Source of the DNA: Sipunculus nudus | Taxonomy: Eukaryota > Annelida > Sipuncula > Golfingiida > Sipunculidae | NCBI GenBank assembly: GCA_026874595.1 | Contig: CM049307.1 | Location: 94,526,330-94,590,329, forward strand | Direction of reading: 5' to 3' | DNA length: 64,000 bases | Shown here: positions 39,601 to 53,929 of the stretch, piece after piece | Position numbering within the stretch: position 1 is the stretch's first letter | How the letters are laid out: each line of letters begins with the position of its first letter | Notes under the pieces: generated by a model | The model's input: the letters and a program-made list of their open reading frames with translations, nothing else | Told to the model about the DNA's origin: nothing | Databases searched by the model: none | Position numbers and translations under genes: made by a program

Positions 39601-42600
39601 CCCTTCCAAGCAAAATTTTTTCATATATTTAAATATAAGGTTACTTCAGTTTGACTTTGTGTGCAAATATTGAAATTTTATATTAACATAAATGATCATT
39701 TTTGCATGATTATTTAGCAAGTCTTAATTTTAATAATGTAATTATTTTTTTATCTCTGTCAGCAAACCATAATTTATTTTTGTTCTGACACTCTTACTTT
39801 GTGCACCATGTTAACCACACACTGGTGGCTGCCGGTGGGGGGGGGGGGGGGGGGGGTAATGGATAGCCTTCAGTAGTCAGCCTACATCTATGGCTTGACT
39901 TAACTTTGCAAATCAGTTCTGAAGTGTTTTTTTCTACTGAAAATTTTATGAATTAAGACCTGTCTTTACGGTCAAGCCATGCAAACTCAAGATGTCTGTT
40001 ATTGGTGTCACAGTATCTAAGTACCACTTTATCTCTCTAATGAATTTTGTGTATCTCCAAAGAAAAGTTTTGCTATCAGTAAATTATATTTTTGATTAAA
40101 TTGTAAATTGAATTGGATTTAATTCAGATTTAATTGGAATTTAAAATTTGTTACAACACAATGAATTTGGAATTGAAATTTGATATCAAAATTATTGAAT
40201 AGGAATTTGAGCATTGAATCCCAAGTCTGATCATACATCCATATTATGAACATTATAATTCTGTTACCTCTCTCTGCTTATATTCAACATCATATAACAT
40301 TTAGAAAATATTATGGATTTTTTTTTCTTTTCTTTTTAGGTCAAGATGGACCACCAGCAAACCCTTTTGACATCACAAGAAATATTGAAATGGTAGGAAC
40401 ATTACATAAGTCTGTTAGAAAATCAGTGATTGAATCAAATGATACATTGAAATGCAGATATTCTCTAATAATTTAGAGTTTGATTTTAATGTTTACTACA
40501 TGTAATTTTTTGGTGTTTATTACAAGAGAAGCAAGACTGCTGTTATAACGTAATGCCATCTGCATGTACTGTACCTTCTAATTACAGAGACATGCAGTGC
40601 AATTGCTTATATTTGGTATCTGAAACTTTCATTAATATAAAAAGAACCACTTTATCTAAAGTAATGAGGATGTTTCAGTTTTATGAATTCACAGCAAATG
40701 CTCCGTATTTACTCTAGGGAAAACACTTCACATTGACCACTGTTAACTAGAGGAGGAAGCAAAAATGTAGTCCCTTATTAATCACTTTTCCCAAGATTTA
40801 AAGCTGGTCATTAACACATGCCTGTGTCAGAAAATAGCTTCATTACAGTAAAAGGTCTTTTTGTACAGTGTCATAAATAAACCACTTTTTTGGTACAAAT
40901 TTGGTACTCCCGGTTAAAAGGCTTGTACTCTTAGACACACTCCAAACAACAAGTAAATTTAATTAAAAAAAATTAGTCTACCTTTTGATCATCTGGTATA
41001 AAGAGAGCTAGTCATTTATACATAATCTCTAACCATTTCTTAATTCTTGATCGGCTTTCATACATTTGAACTGTAACATAGCAGCATACTTCTGATCTAG
41101 TTAAAATTGAACATCATTGAAAAAGAGTTAATAGTGCTTTAAACATGACAAGTCAATTTCAAGTCTGATCCATACTTTCATGTGGGTATTTATCTTGGAT
41201 TATTTGATTACACAATGCAACTGAGCGGGTGGATGCAAATGATATATAAAAGACAGAAAACAATGTATTACTGAATAAATGCCAAACAGTCACAAAAATA
41301 AATGTGTAATCTCCTTTAATATTGACTTTTGAGTTCATTGCTGTGCTTTAATTATTTGTCTGGTCATGTTGTAATGTTCAGTTTGATTTGTTGATGATTT
41401 TGTTCATATTTTATTGTACATGATTTTTTTCTTGATTTGTTAATGATTATTTTTGGGGAAATAAATATTATTCTAATAATGATTTATATGTGAATATATA
41501 AACATTGATTTGTATATTAAAAGATTACTATTAGTTTGTGAAATTAATATTTTAGTATTGATTCATATAGGTTATTTTAGCATAGATAGGTAAGAATAAT
41601 GTGATATTCATTTGTTAATGAACATTTAATTAATGATTTTTATATAGATATTTAAATGATGATTTGAATATGGATATTTAATTATTAATTTATATAAAAA
41701 TATTTAAATATTGAATATGATAAAAAAATGAATATTTTTATATAAATTGTTAAATTAATATTTAAATATTTATTTGTATGTGAATATTTTCAGGGTCTTA
41801 TGGCCAAGATGTTTTACAACCGAGGTTAGTGTTCACTCATGTACATACCTAACTTTGTATGAATAATAACTACAGAATATTGGTACATTTTTCTCTAGCC
41901 CATTCTCCTTGTGCAGTAGATAAATGCCACATTCTCCTTATTCTAAACCACTGCATGCTTTGCTGGGTTTCCCCACCAGGTGTCTGGCACAGCGCCACAA
42001 TTGTTATCAAGACCAATGAGAACAGGGTATTGCTTTGTGCATCCAACTCTACCTGGTGATGAAACACAGCAAAGCTTACTATAGCAAGCTGTGGTTAAAT
42101 CAAATGAGAACCCAGTTTATATCCACTGTGTAAGGAGTGTAGCCAGCACCATCACAGGAATTATTGACAGCTTATTGTATCATTAGGCACTTAAACAATC
42201 ATTGATCATACTATGTATGTTAGATCCTGTCCCTGCAGATTCCATAGTTAGTAAAACTCTTAACTCAGGGACTTGCACTATTTGTAGCCATACTCTAGAC
42301 CACATCACATGATCATCATCAGCAGCAGGGCATGCTTGAAATAATTCAGGAGGAAACAAAGGAGGCTTTTTTAGCCCTCAGCCCTTAGGCTGATGGGCTA
42401 TTGTCATCACCCAAGCTGTCCGTCCGTCCGTCCGGAGTCCGTTAACTTTTACCTTGTGAGCGGGATATCTTGAAAAGGATTCACCGTCAGAATTTTATTT
42501 CCTCGGTAAAGATGTATATCGACAAAATCTCGGTCAAGTTCGAAGATGGGTGACCTTGACCTATTTTTCTTCAGTTTAGAGCTGATTATAGAAAAACACT

Positions 42601-45600
42601 TAGATGCTTATTACTCAGGAACCATTTGGTGGATTTTCACAAAACTTACCATGATAAATGCGACTGATAGTCTGTACCTGCTACACAAGTTTGGTGGCGC
42701 CACCTACATTTTCTGATTTTTAATGAATTTTTATTGGATTTTTCAACTTAGGGCTTGTGAGCAGGATATCTCTAAAAGGATTCACCGTAAGAACTTTATA
42801 TTTTCGGTGAAGATGTATATTGACAAAATCTCGGTCAAGTTAGAAGATGGGTGACCTTGACCTATTTTTCTACATTTTAGAGCTGATTATAGAAAAAACA
42901 TTTAGAATCTTATTTCTCAGGAACCATTGGGTGGATTTTCACAATACTTACTATGATCATAGGGAATGATGATCTGTAACTGCTGCACAAGTTTTGGGGC
43001 GCCAACTACAATTTCTGATTTTTAATGAATTTTTCTTAAATTTTTTAACTTTGACCTTGTGAGCGGGATATCTATAAAAGGATTCGCAATAGAAATTTTA
43101 TTTCTTTGGTGAAGATGTATATCCACGAAATCTTGGTCAAGTTCGAAGATGGGTGACCTTGACGTACTTTTCAAGGTCACAGAGCTTATAATAGAATAAA
43201 ACTTTGAAGCTTAATTTTCAGGGAGCATTTGGTGGATTGTTATGAATCATGGTACATACCTGTCCATTTTAAATTTATAAGTGAGATATGTACAGATATA
43301 CATCCATGTGAGAACAGATAATTAGTACTTGTTACTGTCACCATGTGTAAACACTGTTCTTTTGGCTGAGGGCTTTTGTCAGCTTCTGCTGATATTCTGG
43401 TTTTTTTTGCAACGACTTATTGCCACATAACCCCTGAGGTCATGTGACAATCCCTGAACCACTGTCAACCATGCCATACTGCTGACAATGAACCCTGTGA
43501 TATGATCAAAAGGTACAGTTATGAACAGTGTAACTCCCCGAGTTAAAGAGATTTATGAGTGATACTTAATCATTGATCATTATGTATGGGGGCCTTTGAT
43601 TGGTGGTGGATCAAGGCCTAATGACTCATCTTACCAGTACAGCATTTACTGCGGTAGACAGAAATCATCTTGGCAAATGGCATAGATAGACAGTATACTA
43701 GACAGTAAACTTTAAGATATACTCTACTTTGTGGTATGTGAATTTTGAGGGTATACAGGTGGCAAAAAAAATAAGTTTATACTTTAATTCTTCTTATTTT
43801 TTATTGTATCGCCAGACATAGTCTGGAGATACTATGGTTTAGGCACGGTCGCGCTGCCGCCGCTGCCGAGATTTCTTTTGGACACAATAACTCAAAAAAT
43901 ATTTCACGGATCTTTACCAAACTTGGTATATGGGTGAGAGGACGACGCCTATTTAAAATGAGGTCATGACCTTAACTAGGAGAGTGACCTTGACCTTGAA
44001 TAGGTTCAATTTTGGGGAAAATCACACAAATTCTTAAATATCTCAAGAAAACTTGCATGGATTGATCCCAAAATCAAGTTGATCGAAGATCATGGATAGG
44101 GTTGTCATGTTCCAGAAACTGGTGGCGCCACCTATTATTCTTTACTTGTTTCATGCCGTTTAATATCCCCAAAATTGCTACTTGACAGTACTGTGGGCAT
44201 TATAAGTCAAAAACTAATGGACAGATTTCTTTCATATTATGCAAATACATAGATATGGGTTATGGGATGATGTTTATTTAAATTGGGGTCATGACCTTTC
44301 CTATGAGAGTGGCCTTGACCTTGAATATTGCCATATATGGTGAAAATCACACAAAATCATTAATTTCTCAATAAGGGATGCATGCATTGGTCCAAAAATC
44401 AACTTGACCGAAGATCTTGGATAGTAATGTCATGTACCGGAAACAGGTGGCGCCACCTGTTATTCTTTTACTTGTTTTCGTGCCGTTTAATACCCCATCA
44501 TTGCCACTTAACAGTACATTTATAACCTGTGAGCATTATTAGTCAAAAACTAATGGACAGATTTCTTTCATATTATGCATATACATAGACATGGGTTATG
44601 GGATGATGTATATATAAATTGGGGTCATGACCTTTTCTATTAGAGTGGCCTTGACCTTGAATATTGCCATATATGGTGAAAATTACACAAAATCATTAAT
44701 ATCTCAATAAGGGATGCATGCATTGGTCCAAAAATCAACATGTTCGAAGATCTTGGAAAGTATTGTCATGTACCGGAAACAGGTGGCGCCACCTGTTATT
44801 CTTTTACTTGTTTTGTGCTGTTTAATACCCCATCATTGCCATTTATCAGTACTGTGAGCATTATAAGTCAAAAACTAATGGACAAATTTCTTTCATATTA
44901 TGCATATACATGGATATGGGTTATAGGATAATGTTTATTTGAATAGGGGTCATGACCTTTTCAATGCGTGGCCTTGACCTTGAATATTGCCATTTTTGGT
45001 GAAAATCACACAAAATCATCAATTTCTCAATAAGGGATGCATTGATTGGTCCAAAAATCAACTTGAACGAAGATCTTGGATAGTGTTGTCATGTACGGGA
45101 AACAGGTGGTGCCACCTGTTATTCTTTTACTTGTTTTCGTGCCGTTTAATACCCCATCATTGCCACTTAACAGTATTGTGAGCATTATAAGTCAAAAACT
45201 AATGGACAGATTTCTTGCATATACATAGACATGGGTTAGGGGATGATGTATATTGAAATTTGGATCATGACCTTTTCTATGAGAATGACCTTTTCTATGA
45301 GTGTGGTCTGATATTAATTGTTGCTGAAGATGGGGGGCCTATTCTTAAAGGGGGGGGATAAATTGTCTGGGGATACTATGGCACCTGCGGTGCCAAGAAA
45401 TATCTAGTTAATACAATGCCTTGATAGATGTGCAGATATTTTAAGTTTCATAATACAAATAGGAGCTCTATAAACAAACTACTTCAAGTGAGTCAAAATG
45501 AAAAGCTCAGATAAATGTTGGCATACTGTGACTGTAAGATTTGCTTGGTTTTAGTGGGTCTGGTGTTTTTCTACATCTGTATTGCCCTGTATCTGTATGG

Positions 45601-48600
45601 TGACCTGGCTATATATGCTGCTGCTGTTCCAAAGTCACTGAGAGATGTTGCTTGGTGAGTAATAAAATACACAGAATATAATCTTCATTAAGGTATAATT
45701 TAGGTCATCAGTGATCTATACCAGGATACTTTCCTTAAAATTCTAATAATTTTAATTTGAAATTTGGAACATTAGTGACTATCTATAAATCTGAGATATG
45801 ACCACTGCATATGGATCTTGTGTAGCAGTTTTATTTACGGCTTTAATAGTTATTTATAATTCTCATGTAGCATTAAGCTTAAGAAATGACCTATCCATGA
45901 ACTCTGTGTGACCTTAATCGCATATTCATTCAATGAATAATCATAAGCATTTGACAAATGATCAACCAACCAGGTGACTTTAAACATTGTAAAGCATCAA
46001 TCATCTGTCAAAAACAAAATTTTGCATAATTTGAAGCTCTGTCAAACAGAACATGTGTAGTCTGTACCAGCACCCATGTCGGGATATTTTTTTTATACGA
46101 AGGAGACAGTCTTAAAAGTTTTTGGCTATAGGTTGCAGGAGCCATTCCTCTGACTACAGAGTGAATAATAATGTTTCACCTGGCAAGTATTTCGTATGAC
46201 ACAAATAATCCAAAATAATGCAAGACAATACACAATGACTGCAATATATTCAACAATTGAGAACCGTGATACCAGTTGATGACGTCAGTCAATGAGAGAT
46301 CATATGTCATCGACCTTTGTTAGCTCTCGCTTCCATGGGCATGGAAGACCATCTGCGTAGGAGTGTTTCGGGGCTCATTATAATAATTAGGTTAAAAGGG
46401 AAAAGCATTTGAACTGTGGTAGATAGGTCAGTTGTGTTCATTATTTGTCTACTTTTTAGGTTTTACAAACACACTATAAATGCATAGCACCTTTTTTTGA
46501 TAAAAAATTTTGATAATTAAGACATAATTCCTCTTATTGTAAGGATTATATTTACTTATCATTATTATTTTTATTATCATAATCATTTTTGTAATATCAG
46601 CACCTTCAGATTTTCAAGCAACATGACAAACGGAAGCTGTAATGTCACCTTGACAGACAGTGACCTCTGCTGGCCTGGTGTGGAATCAGTCAACCGAGGG
46701 AATGCGTACAGAATATTTCTTGTAAGCCATACAATATCTAACATAACACATTAAAGATGGCTGCTTCTGATGATTAATTAACAACAATTCAAAGAGCTTA
46801 CAAATATGTAACTTTAGGCCATATGACAAAGTAATCTATGTCTGTTCAAACCTCCCCCCTCCCCCTCACTCAGTATATAAGATACTCTGATATACAAATA
46901 AACTATTATACAAATAACAAGGTATGTTTGTGTTTCCCATTAGTGAAATATGTTTATGCCATATTCTGTCAGTTAAAGATTTGATATATAAACATTCTCT
47001 TTAAAAAGCTATACTAAAATTTAGGTTTTTATTAACCAGAATACACCCAGAGTTTAAATAGGGTTTTCTGTATTACTGCCACATTTTTCAGCAGTACATT
47101 AATTTAAAAACTAAATTAACGTTTAAGTATATACATGCAAGATACAGAGTTAGATCTCTGATTTGTTTGATGTTTGACTTTAACAGGAGTCTTCAAAACT
47201 ATGACTACCATGATAATATCTTTTTTCTTCAGGCTGTGTTTGCACTAGCTCTTGGGCCGTTCACCTACTTCAATATCCAGAAGACCAAAATCCTCCAACT
47301 ACTTACCACCCTCATGCGTTGGCTCGGTAAGATGCAGTTTTTTTTCTGTAATTCAGGGAATGGAAAGCTGCAAGTTGAGGCTACTAATATTTCAGCTGAA
47401 CTTCTTGTGTTCAACAGATCATAACCTTAGCAAGATCACAGAAGTTACTGGCTCCTGTAGCTCACGGGTAGAGCACCAGATTGGAATCTCAGCCGAGGCA
47501 GCTATATTTTCTGCCAGGGTGAACGCTCTGCTGGTTTAATGGGAAGGCTGTGCCTCATGGCTGTGTTTCACTCACAAATGAGTGTGCCTTTTTGGGGTTC
47601 CTTGCTGGTATGAACGAGCACTGGGGACAGTTACACACTCAGGTCCCACAGGTGCAGTAGTCACTGGGCCTGGTTAACACCAGGATATCAAATTAGAAGA
47701 AGCATATAATGCTGCCCTTTCACGTCTGAAACAGGAAGGGAATGCTGCAGATGTACATATACTTAGTTAAGCTGACATTAAAAAAGTGGAGGCGGTTACC
47801 TCCTCCCCCCCCCCTAAAAAAAAAAAGGATCACAGAAGTTTGAAAGTAAGGCCTGTTCTTATATATATATATATATATTACTGAAATGTATAATGCATGA
47901 TTAAGACAATCTTCTGTAATACAGTGTCATAATTTTCTCTTGAAAGTGTTTTGCCCCCTCTGATCATCATTTAATGCTTCATTTAAGTTTTCTTTATTTT
48001 CTTTCAGCATTTGGAACTATGATCACCCTGACTGTCATTCGCCTTGCCAAAGGCCAAGGTCAAGGTCACCCTCCAGTTGGACAGATTTCTGGAATCCCCA
48101 ACCTGTTTGGTGTCTGTGTCTATTCGTTCATGTGTCACCACTCACTCCCTTCTCTCATCACTCCAATTAGACAAAAACATGGCTTGTTTAAATTTTTAGC
48201 AGGAGACTACACCTTAATTCTGATATTCTATGCTGTGTTATCATTTACTGGTATATTTGCTTTTGCAAATTTACAAGATTTATACACACTTAATTTTGAG
48301 CCAGATGTATGTGAAAGTGGCACAAGTCCTATCACCAATATCAAATTTTTCCAATATTTTCTTGCTTTATTTCCAGTGTTTACACTCAGTACAAATTTTC
48401 CAATAATCAGCATCACATTACGTAATAATCTAAAAGCTATGTATTATATGCTGCCGTGTGGTCGACAATATTATTGGGCCGTAGATCGAATACTTTTTCC
48501 AAGTTTAGCCATCGCTCCTCCGATATTAATAGCCTTAGGCACTGATAATGTTGGTGTGTTAGTTGGCATTACAGGGTCATATGCTGGGGCAGGGATACAG

Positions 48601-48783
48601 TATGTTATACCAGCCACACTGCTGTATTTTTCTCGAAAAACAATATCCAACATTCCTAGTATAACAGACCAGAACCCTCATAGAACTCCATTTAGTCACA
48701 ATCTTTGTATATTAGGTGTGCTAGTCTGGGCCTTGTTATGTATTAGTTTTGTTACTGTCAATCACATTATTACTGGGAAATAA
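30700..48783 (+). CDS. TMEM104: TMEM104 orthologue, complete gene, ten coding exons
   Basis: Multi-pass membrane protein of the amino acid/auxin permease-like group (SLC38-related fold); the substrate of the family is not established to my knowledge. Coding exons: 30700-30747, 36335-36456, 37268-37352, 38529-38661, 40340-40392, 41794-41824, 45555-45654, 46601-46721, 47233-47326, 48008-48783 (stop TAA). All junctions are GT-AG and every phase agrees, giving 520 residues (human about 496). Residues 17-56 hold the first membrane helix with the motif NLIVGTGALTMPKAF. Residues 86-147 are a hydrophilic linker ending in NPFDITRNIEM. Residues 159-190 contain YLYGDLAIYAAAVP. Residues 191-231 form a loop with three N-glycosylation sequons (N198, N201, N205), so it probably faces the lumen or outside. 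Residues 264-520 hold the remaining helices, with LFGVCVYSFMCHHSLPSLIT and GIQYVIPA. The start is supported by the YSxx[IV]GL match to vertebrate TMEM104 across intron 1. Intron 1 is 5.6 kb and intron 6 is 3.7 kb, both repeat-filled. Identity is from remembered family sequence. Confidence 0.95.
30845..31400 (-). mobile_element. Inverted-repeat element containing a tRNA-like SINE head, TMEM104 intron 1
   Basis: On the minus strand, 31071-31001 resembles a tRNA with a perfect B box GGTTCGATTCCC (31021-31010). Flanking it, ACTATAGAACGCGGGCTTC at about 30857 is mirrored by GAAGCCCAGTTTCTATAGT at about 31366, suggesting terminal inverted repeats around or beside the SINE. A GC-rich segment with GGGGAACCCAGGTTCCCCGG lies at 31214-31235. 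Whether it is one element or two nested ones is unclear. Confidence 0.4.
34835..35515. repeat. AT-rich tandem array in TMEM104 intron 1
   Basis: Irregular repeats of AATCACTTAGTAGCATAATA and AATCACATAATATAATAAAC over about 680 bp, with units of about 18-40 bp. No coding potential. Confidence 0.85.
35961..36310. repeat. 28-bp tandem array just before TMEM104 exon 2
   Basis: About twelve units of AGATTAAAATGGCTTCAGTT plus AAATTTTC. The last ends roughly 25 bases before the exon 2 acceptor (exon starts 36335). Every unit offers a TTCAG acceptor-like word. Confidence 0.9.
42372..43400 (+). mobile_element. Helitron-like element, family C, in TMEM104 intron 6
   Basis: Subterminal inverted AGCCCTCAGCC/GGCTGAGGGCT near both ends. 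The right end is a hairpin TCAGC-TTCT-GCTGA (43379-43392), TATT, then CTGG (43397-43400) and T. The core is three tandem units of about 303 bp, marked by GAGCGGGATATCT at about 42459, 42762 and 43062. A GGTGGCGCCACCT site lies near 42694. A short (TCCG)n run near 42421 follows the left end. Confidence 0.65.
43801..45407 (+). mobile_element. Helitron-like element, family B, copy 1, in TMEM104 intron 6
   Basis: Starts at TTATTGTATC followed by a CCAGAC-ATA-GTCTGG hairpin. It ends with a perfect hairpin GGCACC-TGC-GGTGCC (45380-45394), nine bases and CTAG (45404-45407), then T. The core is four tandem units of about 325-340 bp, each containing GGAAACAGGTGGCGCCACC or a variant and a segment reading TTGACCTTGAATATTGCCAT. 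Sense to TMEM104. Confidence 0.75.
47446..47797 (+). mobile_element. tRNA-derived SINE, copy 2, in TMEM104 intron 9
   Basis: TGTAGCTCACGGGTAGAGCA is the A-box region. The B-box region is partly deleted. It shares GCAGTAGTCACTGGGCCTGG and CTGCAGATGTACATAT with copy 1, and both end near a GGCG-TTACCT segment. Copy 2 carries about 90 extra bases in the middle. Confidence 0.65.
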
Positions 48784-51700
48784 CCAGCTAACTGATATCT
48801 GCAGAAAATACCAGGATATTGTATAATGATTGTAAAATATTAGGAAAATTTATTTAGTTAGCCCACCATGAAATACCATCTTCCCTAAGCTAGTGGGCAA
48901 TGAGCTGTCACCAAAATAACCAAGTGGCCAATTAGATGTCACTGTGCAATGTGTTTTTCTGGCATGAGCCAATAAGATATTGTACAACAATCTGTGTTGC
49001 TAATCAGAAATCATCTGACAATGTCATAATGATTCCTGCTGTGTCACATATGTTGTTTTAAATATTCAATAGGGTAGTGTTATCTAGGCAAATTAAAGGT
49101 GTTTGTTTTTTTTATGGAAAAAAGCATTGCTCTTTCTTGCAAATCTATGTATACTGGCATTAGCCATATATTCTGGCATTTGTGGTAGTAGCAGTTTGCT
49201 AGGGATGTTCATATTAGGGACATTATCTCATTTTCAGAAAGACTAGTGTGCAAAAAGAAAAATTTTCTTATCAAACATTTAAAATTTATTAGAAAAGAAA
49301 TTCTTAAAAATTGTTTCCTGGTTTAAAAGTTTTAAACATTTATAAATCATAATATTGTAGATAATTGTAGCTAACATTCCTTAATAAATAAACTTCAAAT
49401 TAAACCATTTCAAAACAATACTCAGGGTTTCTTGTAGATTTCTCTCCAGTAGTTAGGTTTATATTTAAAGTTTCACACTGGAAACTTTCTTAACAATTCT
49501 TTACAAGATGTTATATAGCTACACTGCTTTCCAAGCTTAAACTGTGCTTTTGGTCTCACGATATGTGGTCTGAAAGCTCTACCTCAGTATTTAATTATAT
49601 CACAGTATGCACCCATAAGCACTTTTTGAGTTGACCATGAAAATATTGATATAAAGGCCATAACAAAAGAATAAGTTTTTCTTTGCAGTCTGGGACTAAA
49701 ATAATTTTTTTTTCATCATAAGTTATTTACTGTGTAACACTATACAGTGGTGTAAATATATCTTCTGGGGGGGGGGGGGGGGGGAGGGATTAACATATAT
49801 ATACTTAATCATGTTTCAAATATATTGCAAGTATATCATTTTAGAAAATAAGATATTATGTTTCCAGTATGAGTTAATTGTATTCATAGTAAACTCATAA
49901 AATGGAACCCAAGTTTATAAATTATTTATTAATATATTTCATTTGCAGTATATAAATATAATTCTCTGAATAGTTTGGGATGAATACATTGACCATCCTC
50001 CCCTTGACAAAAAAAAAGGGGGGGGGGAGTAGATACCCCCCCATCCACCTTATATTGATGCCCGAGAACCTATACTTGTGTCTTGCCATTCTAATTAACG
50101 GGTATATAATTTATTATTAATGGAAGTGCCATAGAATAGATTAAAAGCATGATATGGGTAAAATAGAGCAGGCTAAAGTTTAAGGCCTTAATTTTTTTTA
50201 TACTTCTTTTGTCTGAACCCTTTTTAGATTAAACTATCTACATGTGTAACAAATTATTATATTGGGGTAAATTTTAACTAATTTGTATTATATAGCCTAT
50301 GAGGCTCCAGATTTTAGGGTCAGTTAATGGCCCGTCAGTTACCATCAGTGCATTTAATACAAATACAAAGTCATAAAATTCCTTCTCACAGAGTTGTAAA
50401 ATGGATATTTCAATTAATAATATTACCATATGATAATCAGTCCAGAAAGTAATAATAAATATTTATACATGAAAATATCTAAAAATATTTTCTTTCAATT
50501 TTCTTATGCAAATCAATGTGGTTGTTATAACCAGCATGTAATATAAACAGCAGTGTACATACATTTGTTATTACTATGGTATGATCAATGAATAGCTTCC
50601 AAAGACTTCTATCAAAGGAATTTAAAATTGTAATTTTCATATTTTAGCAAGCACATAAATTATTAAATGCATAAATTGATGTTTTTAAATGTGTATGATT
50701 TCTCCTAAAATTAGGTTCAGACTTCGATAAGAAACACAAATGTCTTTTAAATTATTTGAAAGAATAGCTATTTTAATCAGGATATAATAAACATAAACAT
50801 AAAAGACAACTACAAGATACGTTCTTTACACAGCGCTTTAACTATAGGCCTAGTACCTACATCGTAAGTTGCTTCTTTAGAAGCACAAGATTTCCGCTGC
50901 CTTGAGAGCGTGACTACAAGAGTAATGACTGGAATATTTGCAGATATATATTATTTATGTAAATATAAATAAAATGTTTAAATTTATTGTTCAGGTTCAT
51001 TCTTGAGACAAAAATGTACCCTGTTTGTTAAATGGGGTTCCTGAAAATAGAGGTTTCATTTGCTTTATATTTTATTTCTTTTTAAGTCACATGTACATTA
51101 ACACTTTAACATTGCACTGTACATAACATGACATATAAAATATTTTATTTAAATTGATTTAACACCAGTGTTGCTTTTTTTTTTATATTCCATTCGATTT
51201 TGGTTCCAGGTAAAATATACAAGAATAAAATCATGGTGGTTAACCAACTTTTAAATTAGCAAATTGTAGATGATTTAATTTTATATTTCTAATGTATGGA
51301 ATGCCCGTATTGTTACATTAATGAGCAAATGAACAAAAAATACTGTAGATAAATTATTATTCATCAGCTAGAGTATATGATCTTATGGTAACTGTAATTG
51401 ATATATGATACAATTTCAAACCAATACCATGCCATTAAATGCACCAGAATCAGCAGTAATACACCAATATAATAACACAAAATCTCTTTGAAACATAGAC
51501 AAAAAATTGTTTATTGAGTCAGTGTGAATCATGAATTATGCAAGTATATATTAATGATATCATACTGGTATTTTATAAGTGAAATACAATTTATTGCAGT
51601 GTCGTGCTGTATCATCATGTGATATTTAGATTGTAGGATGACATGATCTGGAAATTTGCTCATAATGAATTTCAAGCACTTGCCTCTGATGGATACATTG

Positions 51701-53404
51701 TGTGCTCAGTAGCACCTAGCAATGTTCATTTATAAGAGGTTAATGTAAGATGTAAAAAACTGTTTAGTTATTGTGTGTGCACATAAGTATACCAGCATAC
51801 ATACAGAATTGTCAGGGAATCACACAGTATATGATCCAACCAGGGCAAATCGATTTATTTAAATTTATTATAAAAATGATTTGAGAAGATATGTAATTAA
51901 ATTGCAATTAAATCATTTAAAACTTTAAAGATGTTAATATATGATTTATTGTCCAATATTTTTTGTTCTTGATTTTAAGACATAAGTTTATCTGATGTGC
52001 AAAGTTTTGGAAATGTTGAAGTTGCTTGCATGCATTATCATGTTATTGAACAATTGACCAATTTGTCCGTCATGTATTTTGGAAATTAATCAGGAACAAG
52101 TGTAAAACTGATTTAGTAGAACAGCTTTTTTTTCTATTTAAAGTATTGTATACTGTAACTTTGTCCTTAGGACATTTAGACCATCAACCATCATTACCTT
52201 ATTTTATATATAATAATATTATTGATACTCAAAAAGTATGTGTATTATTATTAGGGCTGTAATGATAATTTATCCTGTTATGATACATGTACCACAATAC
52301 TTGAGTCACAATATTATACACTATACAATACATGATAGAAGTAGGATTAGAGAACAGATTCATGCTCTCCTCATTTTCTGGAGTTCAATTATAAATTTCA
52401 ATTTTTGCCATAATTTGGACTTAAGGAATAAACTCGAACAGTCCCTTAAAATGATTTGATTGCGGCGATCAGCCAATCACGTCAGTAAAAGGGTTTCTGG
52501 CCAATGGTGTTTCACCTAATATGCATTGGGATGCTATTTGATAATATATTATTATTAAATGCTGGCAGTCACCAGTTAAAAAACTTAAACATTAAATGTT
52601 CTGTGGATGGACAGATACCATGTGTTTTGAATTCAGGGACAACTGACACTGATACTGTATCAGTGTATCTGGTCTGTGCTCCGGTGAACTGTAACTGCTC
52701 CAATCATTCTTATATATTTGTGATCAATTTGGAATACTCTCTAGTAGAAATAAAATATTTTATATCTTTTGTTACCATATTTTCAGGGTGTCTCGTTGTC
52801 AAGCATGTTTTGTTCTCAATCTCAGTCATGTGTGTCTTGGCTTGGCTGCTTCTCATTTGCATGTGAAAATTTAGCACCTGACATGTGAACCCCTCTCCCT
52901 TTTCACTGTGTTTCTACCTGAAATTTTTTTTATTGATTAATATTTTATATTAAGCAAAAAACACCTAATTTCAAATTAATTAGCCTATTATATTAACACT
53001 GTATATGTATTAAATTTTAGCTCCCTATTGATTGGTCAGTTTTGAAATATAAATATGCAAATAATTAAGCAGATGTAGAAACACTCCAGTATTCATTAAA
53101 ATAAACAAAATCATTTTAATAGCAGTAACATTTTAATTCAATTTTACACATTTTTTTCATACAAAATATATAAATATATGAGCAGTATTGTTCATATAAC
53201 ATGCTGCATGATAACTCAATTTACCGTGGAGTACTCCTGTCAGCTGTATCATCACCATACAAAATACTTCCCTTGCTGTTGTAAACACCATACAGGGTTT
53301 AAAAATTTTAACAAACTGATTTAATGACATAGTTGCTTCCGCCAGGTGGTTTTGCATTCATCCAAATTTGTGTGTGTGTTTGTGTTACATGTGTAATCAC
53401 AAAG
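48784..53404. other. TMEM104 3' UTR and intergenic region
   Basis: AT-rich, with several AATAAA hexamers (for example near 49382), a (G)n run at about 49768-49786 and a (G)n/(C)n pair at about 50021-50041. The 120-codon frame at 52504-52866 has no recognised similarity or splice support. Confidence 0.45.
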
Positions 53405-53632
53405 GGTACCTCATGACATTTTAAGGGAGGGGCCAATGAAGAATCAGATTTTGGTGTGGATCTAGATTAAGAAACGTCATTAAGGAATTTTCAAAAATGT
53501 AGTCACTTAGGCATGAATGAACCTGCCAATATGGGCTGAATAAGTGAATGCAAACAAGCTTTTGGGAACATCCCACAATAGGACCCAATGACAGAGGCCT
53601 GAATTCCTTGGAAATCAGATTTCTAATTGTAG
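53405..53632 (+). repeat. Interspersed repeat, copy 2
   Basis: Diverged partner of 1832-2076 in the same orientation, carrying CAATGAAGAATCAGATTTT, AAATGTAGTCACTTA, TGAATGCAAACAAGC and GGCCTGAATTCCTTGGAA. Lies between TMEM104 and NUP85. Confidence 0.5.
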
Positions 53633-53929
53633 CTGTTTCATACAAGGCTAAGTAAAAGGAACAGCGTTTACATCTGAGCCAGCATTATAGTGTGACTAAA
53701 ACTTTGTTGCTTTTGTGATTCTGGTTTCCAGTCCTTAAAAGCAAGTAATACCCAACTTTCATTGTTCCTCTATTGTAAAGTGAACAGTTTTGAATGTTCA
53801 CTTTTAATAACATTTGTTTAAGTGTTAAATTAAAGATACATGATTTTATAATTCACTGATGACTTTCATCATTCAAAATACATGTCATGACCTGCTGTAT
53901 TGTCAGAAGACACCTTGTGCCTCCTCAGC

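Noticed and set aside
47167-47539. Two overlapping plus-strand frames
   Set aside because: They read through TMEM104 exon 9 (47233-47326) into the introns; only the spliced exon continues the protein.
52504-52866. 120-codon hydrophobic frame
   Set aside because: AT-rich intergenic sequence with no recognised motif, no splice context and no neighbouring exon.
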